Assembly (NCBI GenBank): GCA_963844435.1
Contig: CAWJOG010000004.1
Span: 186,001-250,000, forward strand
DNA from: JBDSLU01 sp963844435
GTDB lineage: Bacteria; Acidobacteriota; Vicinamibacteria; Vicinamibacterales; Vicinamibacteraceae
DNA length: 64,000 nt
Direction: 5' to 3'
The translations under genes were made by a program, and so were the position numbers. Numbering within the stretch: the stretch's first letter is position 1; every line of letters starts with the position of its first letter. Under the pieces are notes generated by a model. The model was given only the letters and a program-made list of their open reading frames with translations. It was not told where the DNA came from and made no database searches. Shown here piece by piece: positions 43,908 through 55,239 of the stretch.

Positions 43908-45362
43908 TCAGCGCCCGCCGACCGTCTCGAGACGAGCCGTGTAGGCTTCCTCGCGGACCACGCGAAAGCCGCCGGCCAGGTAGTTCGTGAGCGCACGGGG
44001 ATGGTCGAGGGTGCAGGTGTGGAGCCAGACGCGCGTCGTCCCGCCGTCCCACGCGCGTCCCACGATCGCTTCGAGGAACGGGCGTCCGGCCCGGCGGCCG
44101 ATGAACTCGGGCAGCAGCCCGAAGTAGACGATTTCGACGCCGCCGTCGGTCGCGCGCTCCAACTCGGCGAACCCCGCCGGCACGGTGTCGTGCGTGAGCA
44201 GCCAGATCTCGATGCCAGGGCTCGAGACGTGCGAACGGATGTGCTCGTCCGACCACGGCAGGCGATCGATCCAGTGCCACGGCCGCCCGACTTCACGGTA
44301 CAGGTATCGGTAGAACGTGGCGGGACAACGCTCGACGCGGACCACGCTCCAGCCGGGCTCCGGCCACGGCGTCGACGCCGACACCGGGGCCGCCTGCTCG
44401 AGATACGTGCGTGTCGCCGGTACGGTCCGTTCGGGTGGCGCTCCGCCCCGCCAGGTCTGCGAGCGATCGGCTTCACCGATGAGCTTGATGGCGCGCCGCC
44501 ATCGCGCCGCGGAGGTGAACGTCGTCTCGACCGAGGCCGTGTCGCCGAGCCCGGCCCTCAGCCGGGCCAGCGCCGCTTCGAGCGACGTCATCGCCTCGGC
44601 GACGTGATCGGCGTTGGCGGCGAGGATGCCCGCCCACAGCCCACCGGGGCTGGCCGCCAGCCGCGTCGTGTCCGCCAGGCCCGGGCCTGACAAGGCGAGG
44701 CCGTTCTCCCCCACCGTCGAGCCGACCGTCTCGAGCAGCGTCGAGGCCACGACCTGCGGCAGGTGGCTGACGTAGGCCATCAGGCGATCGTGCGCGACCG
44801 CGTCGAGCACCGTCGGCGTTGCTCCGAGCGCCACCGCGAAGGCGCGCAGACGCTCCACGGCAGCCGGGGCGCTTCGCGCCGACGGCGTCAGGATCCACGG
44901 CCGGCCACGAAACAGGTGGTCGCGCGCCGACGCCGTCCCGGAGGTCGCGGCGCCGGCCAGCGGGTGGCCACCGACGAACCAATCGAAGCCGTGCGCCTCG
45001 GCCGCGGCGACGATGTCGCGCTTCGTGCTGCCGACGTCGGTGACGACCGCGCCTGGCTCGAGCCGCGGCGCCAGCGTCGCCAGCGTCGCCGCGTTGACGG
45101 CCACCGGCGCGCACAGGACCACCAGATCAGCCGCCGACGCGGCTGACACGTCGCCGGCCGTGTCGGTGACGGCGCCGAGCGCGACCGCACTCACCAGCAC
45201 GTCGCGCGCGTCGATGCCGATGACGCGGACGCCCGGCCACGTCGCCCGCGCCGCCAGCCCCACCGATCCGCCGATGAGGCCGACGCCGACGATGGCGATG
45301 GTCCGGAACGGCGGGCCGGTGGCGCCGCTCGACACGTCGTTCGATCTGGGGGACACGGACAT
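43908..45362 (-). CDS. tyrA: Prephenate dehydrogenase fused to a GNAT-like acetyltransferase
   Basis: Residues 1 to about 295 are prephenate dehydrogenase (prephenate + NAD to 4-hydroxyphenylpyruvate, Tyr pathway): IAIVGVGLIGGSVGLAARA is the NAD-binding turn, GGHPLAGAATSGTASA and VAHDRLMAYVSHLPQVVAST are family motifs. From about 320 a GNAT domain follows: GWSVVRVERCPATFYRYLYR, FAELERATDGGVEIVYFGLL, IGRRAGRPFLEAIV (CoA loop). The frame runs on without a stop; a lost stop by indel is possible as nearby genes carry indels. It is last in the aromatic operon, 4 bases after the DAHP synthase gene. Confidence 0.88.
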   Translation of the reverse strand: MSVSPRSNDVSSGATGPPFRTIAIVGVGLIGGSVGLAARATWPGVRVIGIDARDVLVSAVALGAVTDTAGDVSAASAADLVVLCAPVAVNAATLATLAPRLEPGAVVTDVGSTKRDIVAAAEAHGFDWFVGGHPLAGAATSGTASARDHLFRGRPWILTPSARSAPAAVERLRAFAVALGATPTVLDAVAHDRLMAYVSHLPQVVASTLLETVGSTVGENGLALSGPGLADTTRLAASPGGLWAGILAANADHVAEAMTSLEAALARLRAGLGDTASVETTFTSAARWRRAIKLIGEADRSQTWRGGAPPERTVPATRTYLEQAAPVSASTPWPEPGWSVVRVERCPATFYRYLYREVGRPWHWIDRLPWSDEHIRSHVSSPGIEIWLLTHDTVPAGFAELERATDGGVEIVYFGLLPEFIGRRAGRPFLEAIVGRAWDGGTTRVWLHTCTLDHPRALTNYLAGGFRVVREEAYTARLETVGGR

Positions 45363-45366
45363 CCGT

Positions 45367-46410
45367 CTACCAGCCCGAACGGACGGCCGGCTCGATGCAG
45401 ATGCTGCGTCCGATCGCCGGCGCGATGATCCGAAGCTCCGCCATCAGGCGATCGAACTGGCCGGGGAACAGCGACTGCGCGCCGTCGCTCCACGCCTTGT
45501 CCGGATCGCAGTGCACCTCGATCAGCAGGCCGTCGGCGCCGGCCGCGATCGACGCGCGCGCCATCGCCGCGACCTGATCCCGCTTGCCGATGCCGTGGCT
45601 CGGATCGGCGAACACCGGCAGGTGGGTCAGCTTCTTCAGCACCGGGATCGCCGAGATGTCCATGGTGTTGCGGGTGTAGGTCTCGAAGGTGCGGATGCCA
45701 CGCTCGCAGAGGATCACCTGCGTGTTCCCGCCGGCGAGCAGGTACTCCGCCGACAGCAGCCACTCCTCGAGCGTCGCCGAGATGCCGCGCTTCAGCAGCA
45801 CCGGCTTGCGGACCTTCCCCATCTCCCGCAGCAGGGTGTAGTTCTGCATGTTGCGGGCGCCGAGCTGGTAGACGTCGACGTACTTGTCCATCAGCTGGAT
45901 CTGGCTGGCGTCCATCACCTCCGAGATCAGCTTGAGGCCGTGCTGATCGGCGCCGGCGCGCAGCATGCGCAGCCCCTCCTCGCCGTGGCCCTGGAAGCTG
46001 TACGGCGACGAGCGCGGCTTGAAGGCGCCGCCGCGCAGTAACTTGCCGCCGGCACGCTTCACCGCCGCCGCCGTCGCGTTGACCTGCTCGTCGGTCTCCG
46101 CCGAGCACGGGCCGGCCATGACGATCACTTCGTCGCCGCCTATGCGCACGTCGCCGACGTCGAACACGGTGTTCTCGCGCTTGAACGTGCGGCTGGCGAG
46201 CTTGTACGGCTCGGAGATGCGCACCACTTCGTTCACCCCGTCGAGGACCTCGAGCAGCCGCGGATCACGATGGCGCCCCGACCCGACCGCGCCGAGCACG
46301 GTGCGCGCGGCGCCGGTCGAGCGGTGCACGTCGAACCCCTGCTCGACGAGGTGCGCGACGACGTTCTGGATCTGTTCTTCGCTGGCGCCTTCTGCCATCA
46401 CGACAACCAT
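45367..46410 (-). CDS. aroF: 3-deoxy-7-phosphoheptulonate synthase (DAHP synthase, type I-beta)
   Basis: First step of the shikimate pathway: PEP + erythrose 4-phosphate. A 347-residue I-beta enzyme with an N-terminal ferredoxin-like regulatory domain (VVMAEGASEEQIQNVVAHLV), which in characterised relatives binds Tyr/Phe. The barrel has VIVMAGPCSAE, GAFKPRSSPYSFQG, ARNMQNYTLL, GNTQVILCERGIRTFE and PVFADPSHGIGKR. ATG at 46410 has AGGAG 8 bases upstream. A small hairpin (46435-46449) lies between it and the preceding gene. Confidence 0.93.
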   Translation of the reverse strand: MVVVMAEGASEEQIQNVVAHLVEQGFDVHRSTGAARTVLGAVGSGRHRDPRLLEVLDGVNEVVRISEPYKLASRTFKRENTVFDVGDVRIGGDEVIVMAGPCSAETDEQVNATAAAVKRAGGKLLRGGAFKPRSSPYSFQGHGEEGLRMLRAGADQHGLKLISEVMDASQIQLMDKYVDVYQLGARNMQNYTLLREMGKVRKPVLLKRGISATLEEWLLSAEYLLAGGNTQVILCERGIRTFETYTRNTMDISAIPVLKKLTHLPVFADPSHGIGKRDQVAAMARASIAAGADGLLIEVHCDPDKAWSDGAQSLFPGQFDRLMAELRIIAPAIGRSICIEPAVRSGW

Positions 46411-46456
46411 GGACCATTCTCCTCTGCCACCCGGACGGACCGACGGTCCGCGGGAC

Positions 46457-46768
46457 TCACTGATGCTCGCGCTCGGCCATCGCGCGTTCGAGGCGGCGGG
46501 CCTCGTCGATGATTCGCTCGAACAGCCGCGCGATCGCGTCGCCGTCGAGCGGCCCCGGGTTGACGCTGCGGACGTGCCGCAGCACCGCTTCTTCGCGCGC
46601 CGGCTGGTAGATCTCCATCTGGAGCAGCCCCTTCAGCCGGCCGATCTCGACGACGTTCCGGGCCCGGCTGCTGAGCAGCGCGACGAGCTCCGCGTCGATC
46701 GCGTCGATCGCGTCGCGGCAGACCGCGATCTGCGCCAGCACCTTGGTTCGACCGGCAGGTTCATCCAT
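46457..46768 (-). CDS. Chorismate mutase (AroQ type)
   Basis: A 103-residue all-helical chorismate mutase converting chorismate to prephenate for Phe/Tyr. CRDAIDAIDAELVALLSSRA, VVEIGRLKG and YQPAREEAVLRHVRSVNPGP follow the AroQ pattern with active-site Arg, Lys, Glu and Arg. No prephenate dehydratase domain is attached. ATG at 46768 fits; it overlaps the trpA stop by 8 bases, so it is translated from the same messenger. Confidence 0.9.
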   Translation of the reverse strand: MDEPAGRTKVLAQIAVCRDAIDAIDAELVALLSSRARNVVEIGRLKGLLQMEIYQPAREEAVLRHVRSVNPGPLDGDAIARLFERIIDEARRLERAMAEREHQ

Positions 46769-47575
46769 GCGCACGCTCCCCTGTCTCCGGCTCACCTTTC
46801 AGCCAGCGCACGAAGCGCTCGACGTCACCGGCGACGGCCGGCGAATCGCCGGCGCGCGCGATCACGTCGACGAGCGCGCTGCCGACGACCGCGGCATCCG
46901 CCCAGCGGCCGACGTCGCGGATGTGCTCGGGCCGCGACAGGCCGAAGCCGAGCGCGACCGGCAGCCGGCTCTCCTTCCGCATGCGCGTCGCCAGCGCTTC
47001 CGCGCCCGCGGCGACGTCGGCGCGGATGCCCGTCACCCCGAGCCGGGAGATGCCGTAGAGGAACCCCGAGCCCAGCTCCCCGGCCCGTCGCAGACGCTCG
47101 TCGGTCGTCGTCGGGCTCACCAGGAAGATCGTGTCGATGGCGTCGGCGGCGAGCCGCGTCTGCAGCGGCCCGGCCTCCTCGATCGGCAGGTCGAGGGCCA
47201 GCACGCCATCGACACCGGCCTGCCGGGCGCGCGCCGCGAACGTGTCGATGCCGAGGCGATAGATGGGGTTGGCGTACGTGAAGAGCACGATCGGCGCGCG
47301 CACCTGGCCGCGCAGCTCCTCGACCAGATCCAGCGTCTTCGCCAGCGTCATGCCGCCGGCCAGCGCCCGCTCGGTCGCCCGCTGGATCACCGGTCCGTCG
47401 GCGAGCGGCTCCGAGAACGGCACGCCGAGCTCGATCACGTCGGCCCCGGCGCGATCGAGCGCCAGCAGGATCTCGCGCGATCGCGCGTAGCCGGGATCGC
47501 CGGCGGTGACGTAGGTGACGAGGCCGGGCCCGCCGCTGCCCCGCAGTCGCGTGAACGTCTCGGCCAGCCGCTGGC

Positions 47576-47579
<4 letters not shown>
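46761..47579 (-). CDS. trpA: Tryptophan synthase alpha chain
   Basis: A 272-residue TIM barrel splitting indole-3-glycerol phosphate to indole. LVTYVTAGDPGYARSREILL, DVIELGVPFSEPLADGPVIQ (catalytic Glu, Asp), ALDLPIEEAGPL, FLVSPTTTDERL and GFGLSRPEHI are standard. GTG at 47579 overlaps the trpB stop (GTGA). Intact, unlike most of its operon neighbours. Confidence 0.95.
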
Positions 47580-48808
<1,229 letters not shown>

Positions 48809-48828
<20 letters not shown>

Positions 48829-49387
48829 CCCGCCTCCACGCCGATTCGACCGCCCAGGCGAACGCCCGCATGCGGCTGGCCGATTTCACTCCCGGCCGGA
48901 CCTCGATCCCCGACGACACGTCGACGGCGTACGGCCGGACCACCGCCACCGCGTCGGCGACGTTGTCGGGCGTCAAGCCGCCGGCCAGCACCACACGCCG
49001 TTCGCGCGCCAAGGCAGCGGCCGCCGGCCAATCGGCGAGCTGACCGGTGCCGCCGGGCGCGTCGCCGGTCGCCGCGTCCACGAGCAGCGTCACCTCGTCG
49101 CTCCACGCCTCAGCCTGCTCCAGCAGGTCGCGATCGCGCGCCAGCGCCTTGATCACGCGCGGCCACGCCGTCGCCGCATCCTGCACCGACTCGTGGCCGT
49201 GGAGTTGGACGACGTCGAGCTCCGCGAACGTGGCGACCGCCCGCACCTCGGCCGGCGCCGCATCCACGAACACGCCGACGCGCTGCAGGACACGGCGGCA
49301 GCGTTCGCGCGCGTATCAGCGCGCCTGCGCGCGACCTCCGGGCGTCGACCACGGCCCGCGCGGCTGCCCGCGTGATGCGCAGAACAT
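48809..49387 (-). CDS. trpF: Phosphoribosylanthranilate isomerase, broken N-terminus
   Basis: The C-terminal three quarters are clear (VFVDAAPAEVRAVATF, LDVVQLHGHESVQD, LVDAATGDAPGGTGQLADW, LAGGLTPDNVADAV, AVDVSSGIEVRPGVKSASRM). The N-terminus MFCGITR appears only if one G is restored in TGCGCATC (about 49376). Between there and VFVDA the text is about 11 residues shorter than family norms and shifts frame again. Thus two or more errors, or real decay. Start near 49387 is inferred; 49388-49478 holds no gene I can see. Confidence 0.75.
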
Positions 49388-49478
49388 CGCAAGCCGATTC
49401 GCGGCACGCGCCCGCGGTCGAGTCCGCTGCATTCCAGGCGCGGCATCCGACGGCTCGCGTGCATCGCCGCAGATCCAC

Positions 49479-50332
49479 CTATGCCATCCCGCGCCATCGC
49501 CGGCGCCTCGCCGTCTCGTGCGACGCGTCCCACCGAGTCAGCTCGCCCAGCGCGGCGCCGGGGTCGGGCTGGCTCATGAAGCGCTCGCCGACCAGGAACG
49601 CGTGATAGCCGGCGGCGGTCAAGCGCGTCGATGTCCGCGCGGCTGCGGATGCCGCTCTCGGCGACGCCGACGACGCCGGGGCCGAGCGTCGGGCCGAGCG
49701 CCAGCGCGGTCTCGAGCGACACGGCGAGCGTCTTCAGGTTGCGGCTGTTCACGCCGATCAGCCGCGCCCCGGCCTGCTGCGCCCGCGCCAGCTCCTCGGC
49801 CGTGTGCACTTCGACGAGCGCGGCCAGGCCACGGGATTCCGCTGCCGCATGCAGCCGCGTCAGCGTCGCGTCGTCCAGCGCCGCGACGATCAGGAGGATC
49901 GCGTCGGCGCCGGCCGCGTGCGCCTCGAGGATCTGGAACTCGTCGACGAAGAAGTCCTTGCGCAGGATCGGCGTCGGCACCGCGGCGCGCACCGCGCGCA
50001 GGTGGTCGAGCGCGCCGTCGAAGAAGGTCGGGCTCGGTGAGCACCGAGATCGCCGTCGCGCCGGCCGCCGCGTACTGCCGCGCGATCGCCGCCGGATCGT
50101 AGTCGGCGCGCAGGATGCCCGCGCGAGGGCGAGCGGCGCTTGCACTCGGCGATGATCCGGACGCCGCCCGGCGCCGATCCGGGAGCCGTCAGGGCGGCGA
50201 GCAGCGCCGCGCCGCGCGGCTGCCACGCCGCGGCCGCCCGATCGAGCGCGCGCCTGGCGTCCGGCGTCGCCCGCACCTCGACGCCGCGCGTGGTCGCCGC
50301 GACGATCGTCGCGAGGACGTCTCCACCGTCGC

Positions 50333-50336
<4 letters not shown>
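49479..50336 (-). CDS. trpC: Indole-3-glycerol phosphate synthase, three frameshifts
   Basis: Segments in order: VLATIVAATTRGVEVR and VRIIAECKRRSPSRG (catalytic Lys), then after a break near 50124 ILRADYDPAAIARQYAAAGA, after a break near 50035 PTFFDGALDHLRAVRAA, LRKDFFVDEFQILEAHAAGA, LVEVHTAEELARAQ, IGVNSRNLKTL, VAESGIRSRADIDAL, and after a break at 49617 TAAGYHAFLVGERFMSQPDP. Each break is repaired by removing one base. ATG at 50336 overlaps the trpD stop (ATGA). Confidence 0.88.
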
Positions 50337-51361
<1,025 letters not shown>

Positions 51362-51365
<4 letters not shown>

Positions 51366-51931
51366 AGCTCCAGGAAGTTGCGCAGCAGGCGGCGGCCTTC
51401 CGAGCGTCAGGATCGACTCCGGATGGAACTGCACGCCGTGCATCGGCCACTCGCGATGACGCAGCGCCATCACCGTGCATCGTCGTCTTGCGTGCGGGCC
51501 GCGACCTCGAGCACCGACGGCCAGCCGTCGTCGGACACCACCAGCGAGTGGTAGCGCGCGGCGGGAAACGGCGCGGTCAGGCCGGCGAAGACGCCCTTGC
51601 CGTCGTGCTCGACCGTCGAGCTCTTGCCGTGCATCAGCCGCGGCGCGCGCACGACGTTGCCGCCAAACGCCGCGCCCATCGCCTGATGACCGAGACAGAC
51701 GCCGAGGATCGGCAACGAGGCGCCGAAGCGCTGGATGGCGGCGATCGAGACGCCGGCGTCCTCGGGACGGCCCGGTCCGGGCGAGATCACGATCCGCGAC
51801 GGCGCCAGCGCCGCGATCTCGTCGAGCGTGATCTGGTCGTTGCGGCGCACCGACACCTCGGCGCCGAGCTCGCCCAGGTACTGCGCGAGGTTGAACGTGA
51901 ACGAATCGTAGTTGTCGATCAGGAGGACCAT
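51362..51931 (-). CDS. trpG: Anthranilate synthase glutamine amidotransferase subunit, two frameshifts
   Basis: MVLLIDNYDSFTFNLAQYLG, RIVISPGPGRPEDAGVS and the nucleophile PILGVCLGHQAMGAAFGG define a class I amidotransferase. The frame breaks near 51480 (then VMALRHREWPMHGVQFHPES with the catalytic His/Glu) and again near 51395 (then EGRRLLRNFLEL). Its ATG (51931) overlaps the trpE stop by the ATGA pattern. It could also serve PabB. Confidence 0.9.
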
Positions 51932-53423
51932 CACCGCAGCTCCCGCTGCGCGAGCTCGAGGGCGCGCAGGAGCGCCTGCGCCTTGTTGCGGGTCTCTTCG
52001 TACTCGGTCGCCGGGTCGGAGTCGGCGACGATGCCGGCGCCGGCCTGCACCTGGGCCACGCCGTCGCGCAGCACCAGCGTGCGGATGGCGATGCAGCAGT
52101 CGAGGTTGCCGGCGAAGTCGAGATAGCCCACCGCGCCGGCGTAGACCCCGCGCCACGACGGCTCCAGCGCCGCGATGATCTCCATCGCGCGGATCTTCGG
52201 CGCGCCGGACACCGTCCCGGCCGGAAAGCACGCCACCAGGGCGTCGAGGCGATCCTTGGTCGTCGGCCAGCCGGCCCTCGACGCGCGAGACCAGGTGCAT
52301 CACGTGCGAGTAGCGATCGATCGTCATGTACTGCGGCACGCGCACGGTGCCGTAGTCGCAGACGCGGCCGACGTCGTTGCGGCCGAGGTCGACCAGCATG
52401 ACGTGCTCGGCGCGCTCCTTCTCGTCGCGCTTCAGCTCCTCGCCGAGCCGCAGATCCTCGTCGGGCGTCGCGCCGCGCGGCCGCGTGCCGGCAATCGGGT
52501 GCGTCTCGACGTGCCGGCCCTCGACGCGGACCAGCATCTCGGGCGACGAGCCGACGATCGAGACGTCGCCGACGCGGAGGAAATACATGTAGGGCGACGG
52601 GTTCACGTGGCGCAGCGCGCGATACACCGTGAACGGGTCGGCGGTGACGCGCACGTCGTAGCGCTGCGACAGCACCACCTGGTAGATGTCGCCGGCCGCG
52701 ATGTGCTCCTTGGCCGTGCGGACCGCCGCCTCGAACTCCTCACGCGACGTCCGCGCCTCGACGATCGGCGGATCGCCGCCGCCGGTGGTCGCCCGCGACA
52801 GGCCGCCGGCCAGCTCGCGCTCGAGGAACTGGATGCGCGCGCAGGCGAACTGGTAGAGCGATTCGAGGCTCTCGCCCGGCGTCACGCGCGCGTTGGCGAT
52901 CAGCAGGATGCGGTGCCGCACGTGATCGAAGGCGAGCACCGTGTCGAACAGCATGAACGCCGCTTCGCCGGCCGGATCGCCGAGGCGGCCGCGCTCGCGC
53001 TCCCACACGCCGTCGAGCGCCGGCTCGAACCACGGCGCGGCGTCGTAGCCGAAGAAGCCGACGGCGCCGCCGGTGAGGCGCGGCAGGTCGGGCACGAACG
53101 GCGAGCGGTACTCGGCCATCACCCGGCGCAGCGCGTCGACGAACGGCTCGTGGAGGACCTCGGTCTCGCCGGCGCGCTCGAGGACGGCCTGGCCGTTGCG
53201 CGCCCGCAGCACGAGGAACGGGATCCTTGCCGAGGAAGCTGTAGCGGGCGATGCGCTCGCCGCCTTCGACGCTCTCCAGCAGGAAGGCGTAGTCGGCGTG
53301 CTCGGCGACCTTGAGGAACGCCGCCGCCGGCGTCAGCAGGTCGGCGAGGATCTCCTTGTAGACGGGCACGAACGTGCCGCGCGTCGCCAGCTCGGCGAAT
53401 TCTTCGAACGTCGTCTGCTTCAT
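51931..53423 (-). CDS. trpE: Anthranilate synthase component I, two frameshifts
   Basis: Chorismate to anthranilate. TFVPVYKEILADLLTPAAAF and ADYAFLLESVEGGERIARYS (the LLES motif of Trp feedback sites), a break near 53222, then AVGFFGYDAAPWFEP, GDIYQVVLSQRYDV, SPYMYFLRVGDVSIVGSSPE, HPIAGTRPRG, LVDLGRNDVGRV, a break near 52265, and FPAGTVSGAPKIRAMEII, with EYEETRNKAQALLRA at the end. Repaired length about 496 residues. No stop separates it from aroDE in the present sequence, though a TGA in another frame overlaps its ATG. Confidence 0.92.
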
Positions 53424-54883
53424 ACCGATGTCCCGGCTTCCGTCCTGGCGCTCGTCGGCCATCGCCGCCAGCCGCCCTTCCGCGGCCTCCCGGAGGACAC
53501 GCGCCTCCGGCGTCACGCCGGTCCACCACGCGAACTGGCGGACGGCCTGCGCGACGAGCATGTCGAGGCCGTCGAGGGTGCGGCAGCCGGCGGCCGCGGC
53601 GTCGCGCAGCAGCCGCGTCGGCCGCGGGTTGTAGACGAGGTCGTAGACCAGCGCGCCATCGAGATCGCCGGCGTCGACCGGCGATCGATCGACGTCGGGG
53701 TGCGTGCCGACCGGCGTCGTGTTGACCAGCAGATCCCAGCTGCCGCGCGGCACCGGCCACGGGCCCGCCGACACGTGCGCGGCATCGGCCAGCGCCTGCG
53801 CGGCCTCGGGCCGCCGGGCGTGCACCGACACCCGGGCCCCGCGCGACACCAGGCCGCGGACGACCGAGCGCGCCGATCCGCCGGCGCCGACGATCGCGGC
53901 CCGCCGGCCCTCGAGCGTCTCGCCGGCCAGCGGCGCGAGGAAGCCTTCGACGTCGGTGTTGGTCCCGTCCCACCCGCCGTCGCGCCGGCGCAGCGTGTTG
54001 AGCGCGCCGCCCTGCCCCGCCGTCCGCGCCGCGTCTTCCTTGAACGGCGCGGTCACGCTGGCGCCGGCGATGCCGAGCGCTCCGGCGAGCGCGAGGAAGT
54101 CGTCGAAGTCGGACGCCTCGCACGGAATGTAGACGCCGTCGACGCCGGTGGCCGCGAACGCCGCGTTGTGCATGGCCGGCGAGACCGAATGGCCGATGGG
54201 CCGGCCGACCACCGCGTAGACCGGCGTCGACGCGCCGACGTGCGCCGACCCGGAACTCGTCGCGCAGCCGATCGACGGTAACCTGACCTGGCGCCACGCC
54301 GTTTCCGCCGTAGGTCCAGCAGGACCCGACGTGCTCGGGCAGGACGCGCGTCGAGAGGCCCGGCGTGCCCATGGCGATCACGACCGTGCGTTGGCCGGCG
54401 TCGCGGCCGGCGCGGCCGACGCGCGATGACCGGCAGCGCATCCCGAAGCGTCTTCGCGGTGACGGCGACCTTCACGACGCCGGTGCCGTAGCGGCGCATG
54501 TCGCGGACGCGATCGTCCAGGTCGGCCGGGACGCCTTCGAAGTCGTGGCTCGACAGCACGACGCGGGCGCGCGCTTCCGCGGGCCAGTGCTCCAGCGCCG
54601 CGGCCGCCTTCCACTCGAGATCGACGTAGTCGGCGCCCAGCGCGAGCGCGCGGGTCAGGATGGCCAGGCGCTCGGCTTCGCTGCCCTGGAAGCGGCCGCC
54701 TTCCCAGGCCGCCCGGCAGGTGGCGATGACCGGCCGGCTGCGGCCGGCCATGGCCGCGTCGGCGTCGGGTCGATCCAGCAGGTCGAGGCGCAGCTCCACC
54801 AGGTCGGCCCGTGAGGCGTCCCGGTGGCGCCGCATCGCGTCCGGCGACGCGGCGGCAACGGCTTCGACGATCAGTGCGCCCAT
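53420..54883 (-). CDS. aroDE: Bifunctional 3-dehydroquinate dehydratase/shikimate dehydrogenase, frameshifted
   Basis: The N-terminal half is type I dehydroquinase (ADLVELRLDLLDRPDADAAM, VVLSSHDFEGVPADLDDRV with catalytic His, TGVVKVAVTAKTLRDALPV with the Schiff-base Lys). After a break near 54425 come VVIAMGTPGLSTRVLPEHVG and GNGVAPGQVTVDRLRDEF. After a second break near 54245, shikimate dehydrogenase begins: VVGRPIGHSVSPAMHNAAFA, ASVTAPFKEDA, NTDVEGFLAPL, IVGAGGSARSVVRGLVSRGA. The order dehydratase-dehydrogenase in one chain is the plant-like arrangement. First gene of the operon, its ATG 5 bases after a T6 tract. Confidence 0.88.
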
Positions 54884-54887
54884 ACGC

Positions 54888-54923
54888 AAAAAAGCCCCTT
54901 CAACCGGTCAGGTTGAAGGGGCT
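54888..54923 (-). terminator. Attenuator terminator hairpin upstream of aroDE
   Basis: On the minus strand, GCCCCTTCAACC / GGTTGAAGGGGC (12 bp, 13 with the flanking A-T) with loop TGACC, followed at once by T6 (54893-54888). This is a textbook intrinsic terminator, yet it stands 5 bases before the aroDE ATG and downstream of a leader ORF, so it must be conditional. The only AAGGGG Shine-Dalgarno lies inside its 3' arm, so the hairpin may also hide the ribosome site. Confidence 0.9.
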
Positions 54924-54957
54924 CGAACTCTCTGGTGTTCCGCGTCGTCCGCTGTCG

Positions 54958-55053
54958 CTAGACGGCCCCCTCGACCTGATGGACGTCATACCACCAGACC
55001 CGGTTGCCGAACGAGACAGAGGGACCAAACGGGACGGCAAGGCCGAACGACAC
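54958..55053 (-). CDS. Aromatic leader peptide (attenuator)
   Basis: A 31-codon ORF from GTG 55053 with GAGGG 9 bases upstream: three Phe codons then Trp-Trp-Tyr (TGG TGG TAT at 54996-54988), TAG at 54960-54958. Its frame also extends to ATG 55116 (52 codons). Six of 31 residues are aromatic. The segment GAGGGGGC in codons 27-30 (54972-54965) can pair with the 5' arm of the terminator as an antiterminator. A ribosome halted at the Trp codons would leave it free; one reaching the stop would cover it. Confidence 0.8.
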   Translation of the reverse strand: MSFGLAVPFGPSVSFGNRVWWYDVHQVEGAV

Positions 55054-55125
55054 ACCGACGCCCTCGACAGCCGCCGAAGCAGCCGGGGTCGCGCCGGGGA
55101 CGTGCAACCGATCCATGGCCGGTGA

Positions 55126-55154
55126 CGATAACAGAGAGAGCGGGAGCCGGTCAA
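55126..55154 (-). promoter_or_regulatory. Candidate promoter of the aromatic operon
   Basis: Minus strand TTGACC (55154-55149), 17 bases, TTATCG (55131-55126). The -10 is weak. It lies just before the leader ORF and would start the transcript for leader peptide, attenuator and aroDE-trp genes. Confidence 0.5.
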
Positions 55155-55239
55155 CGCGATTTGGCGGCATTCCGGCCCGGAGCGCTATACTTTGAGCATC
55201 CTCTTGCGCCTAGCCTTTCGCGTCCGCCCGCCACGACCG

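Noticed and set aside
46435..46449. CGGACC-GAC-GGTCCG hairpin before DAHP synthase as a second attenuator
   Set aside because: Only 6 bp, no T tract and no leader ORF; kept as a note only.
51475..53314. Plus-strand open frames opposite trpE/trpG
   Set aside because: Arg/His-rich shadows. The minus-strand frames carry trp motifs despite indels.
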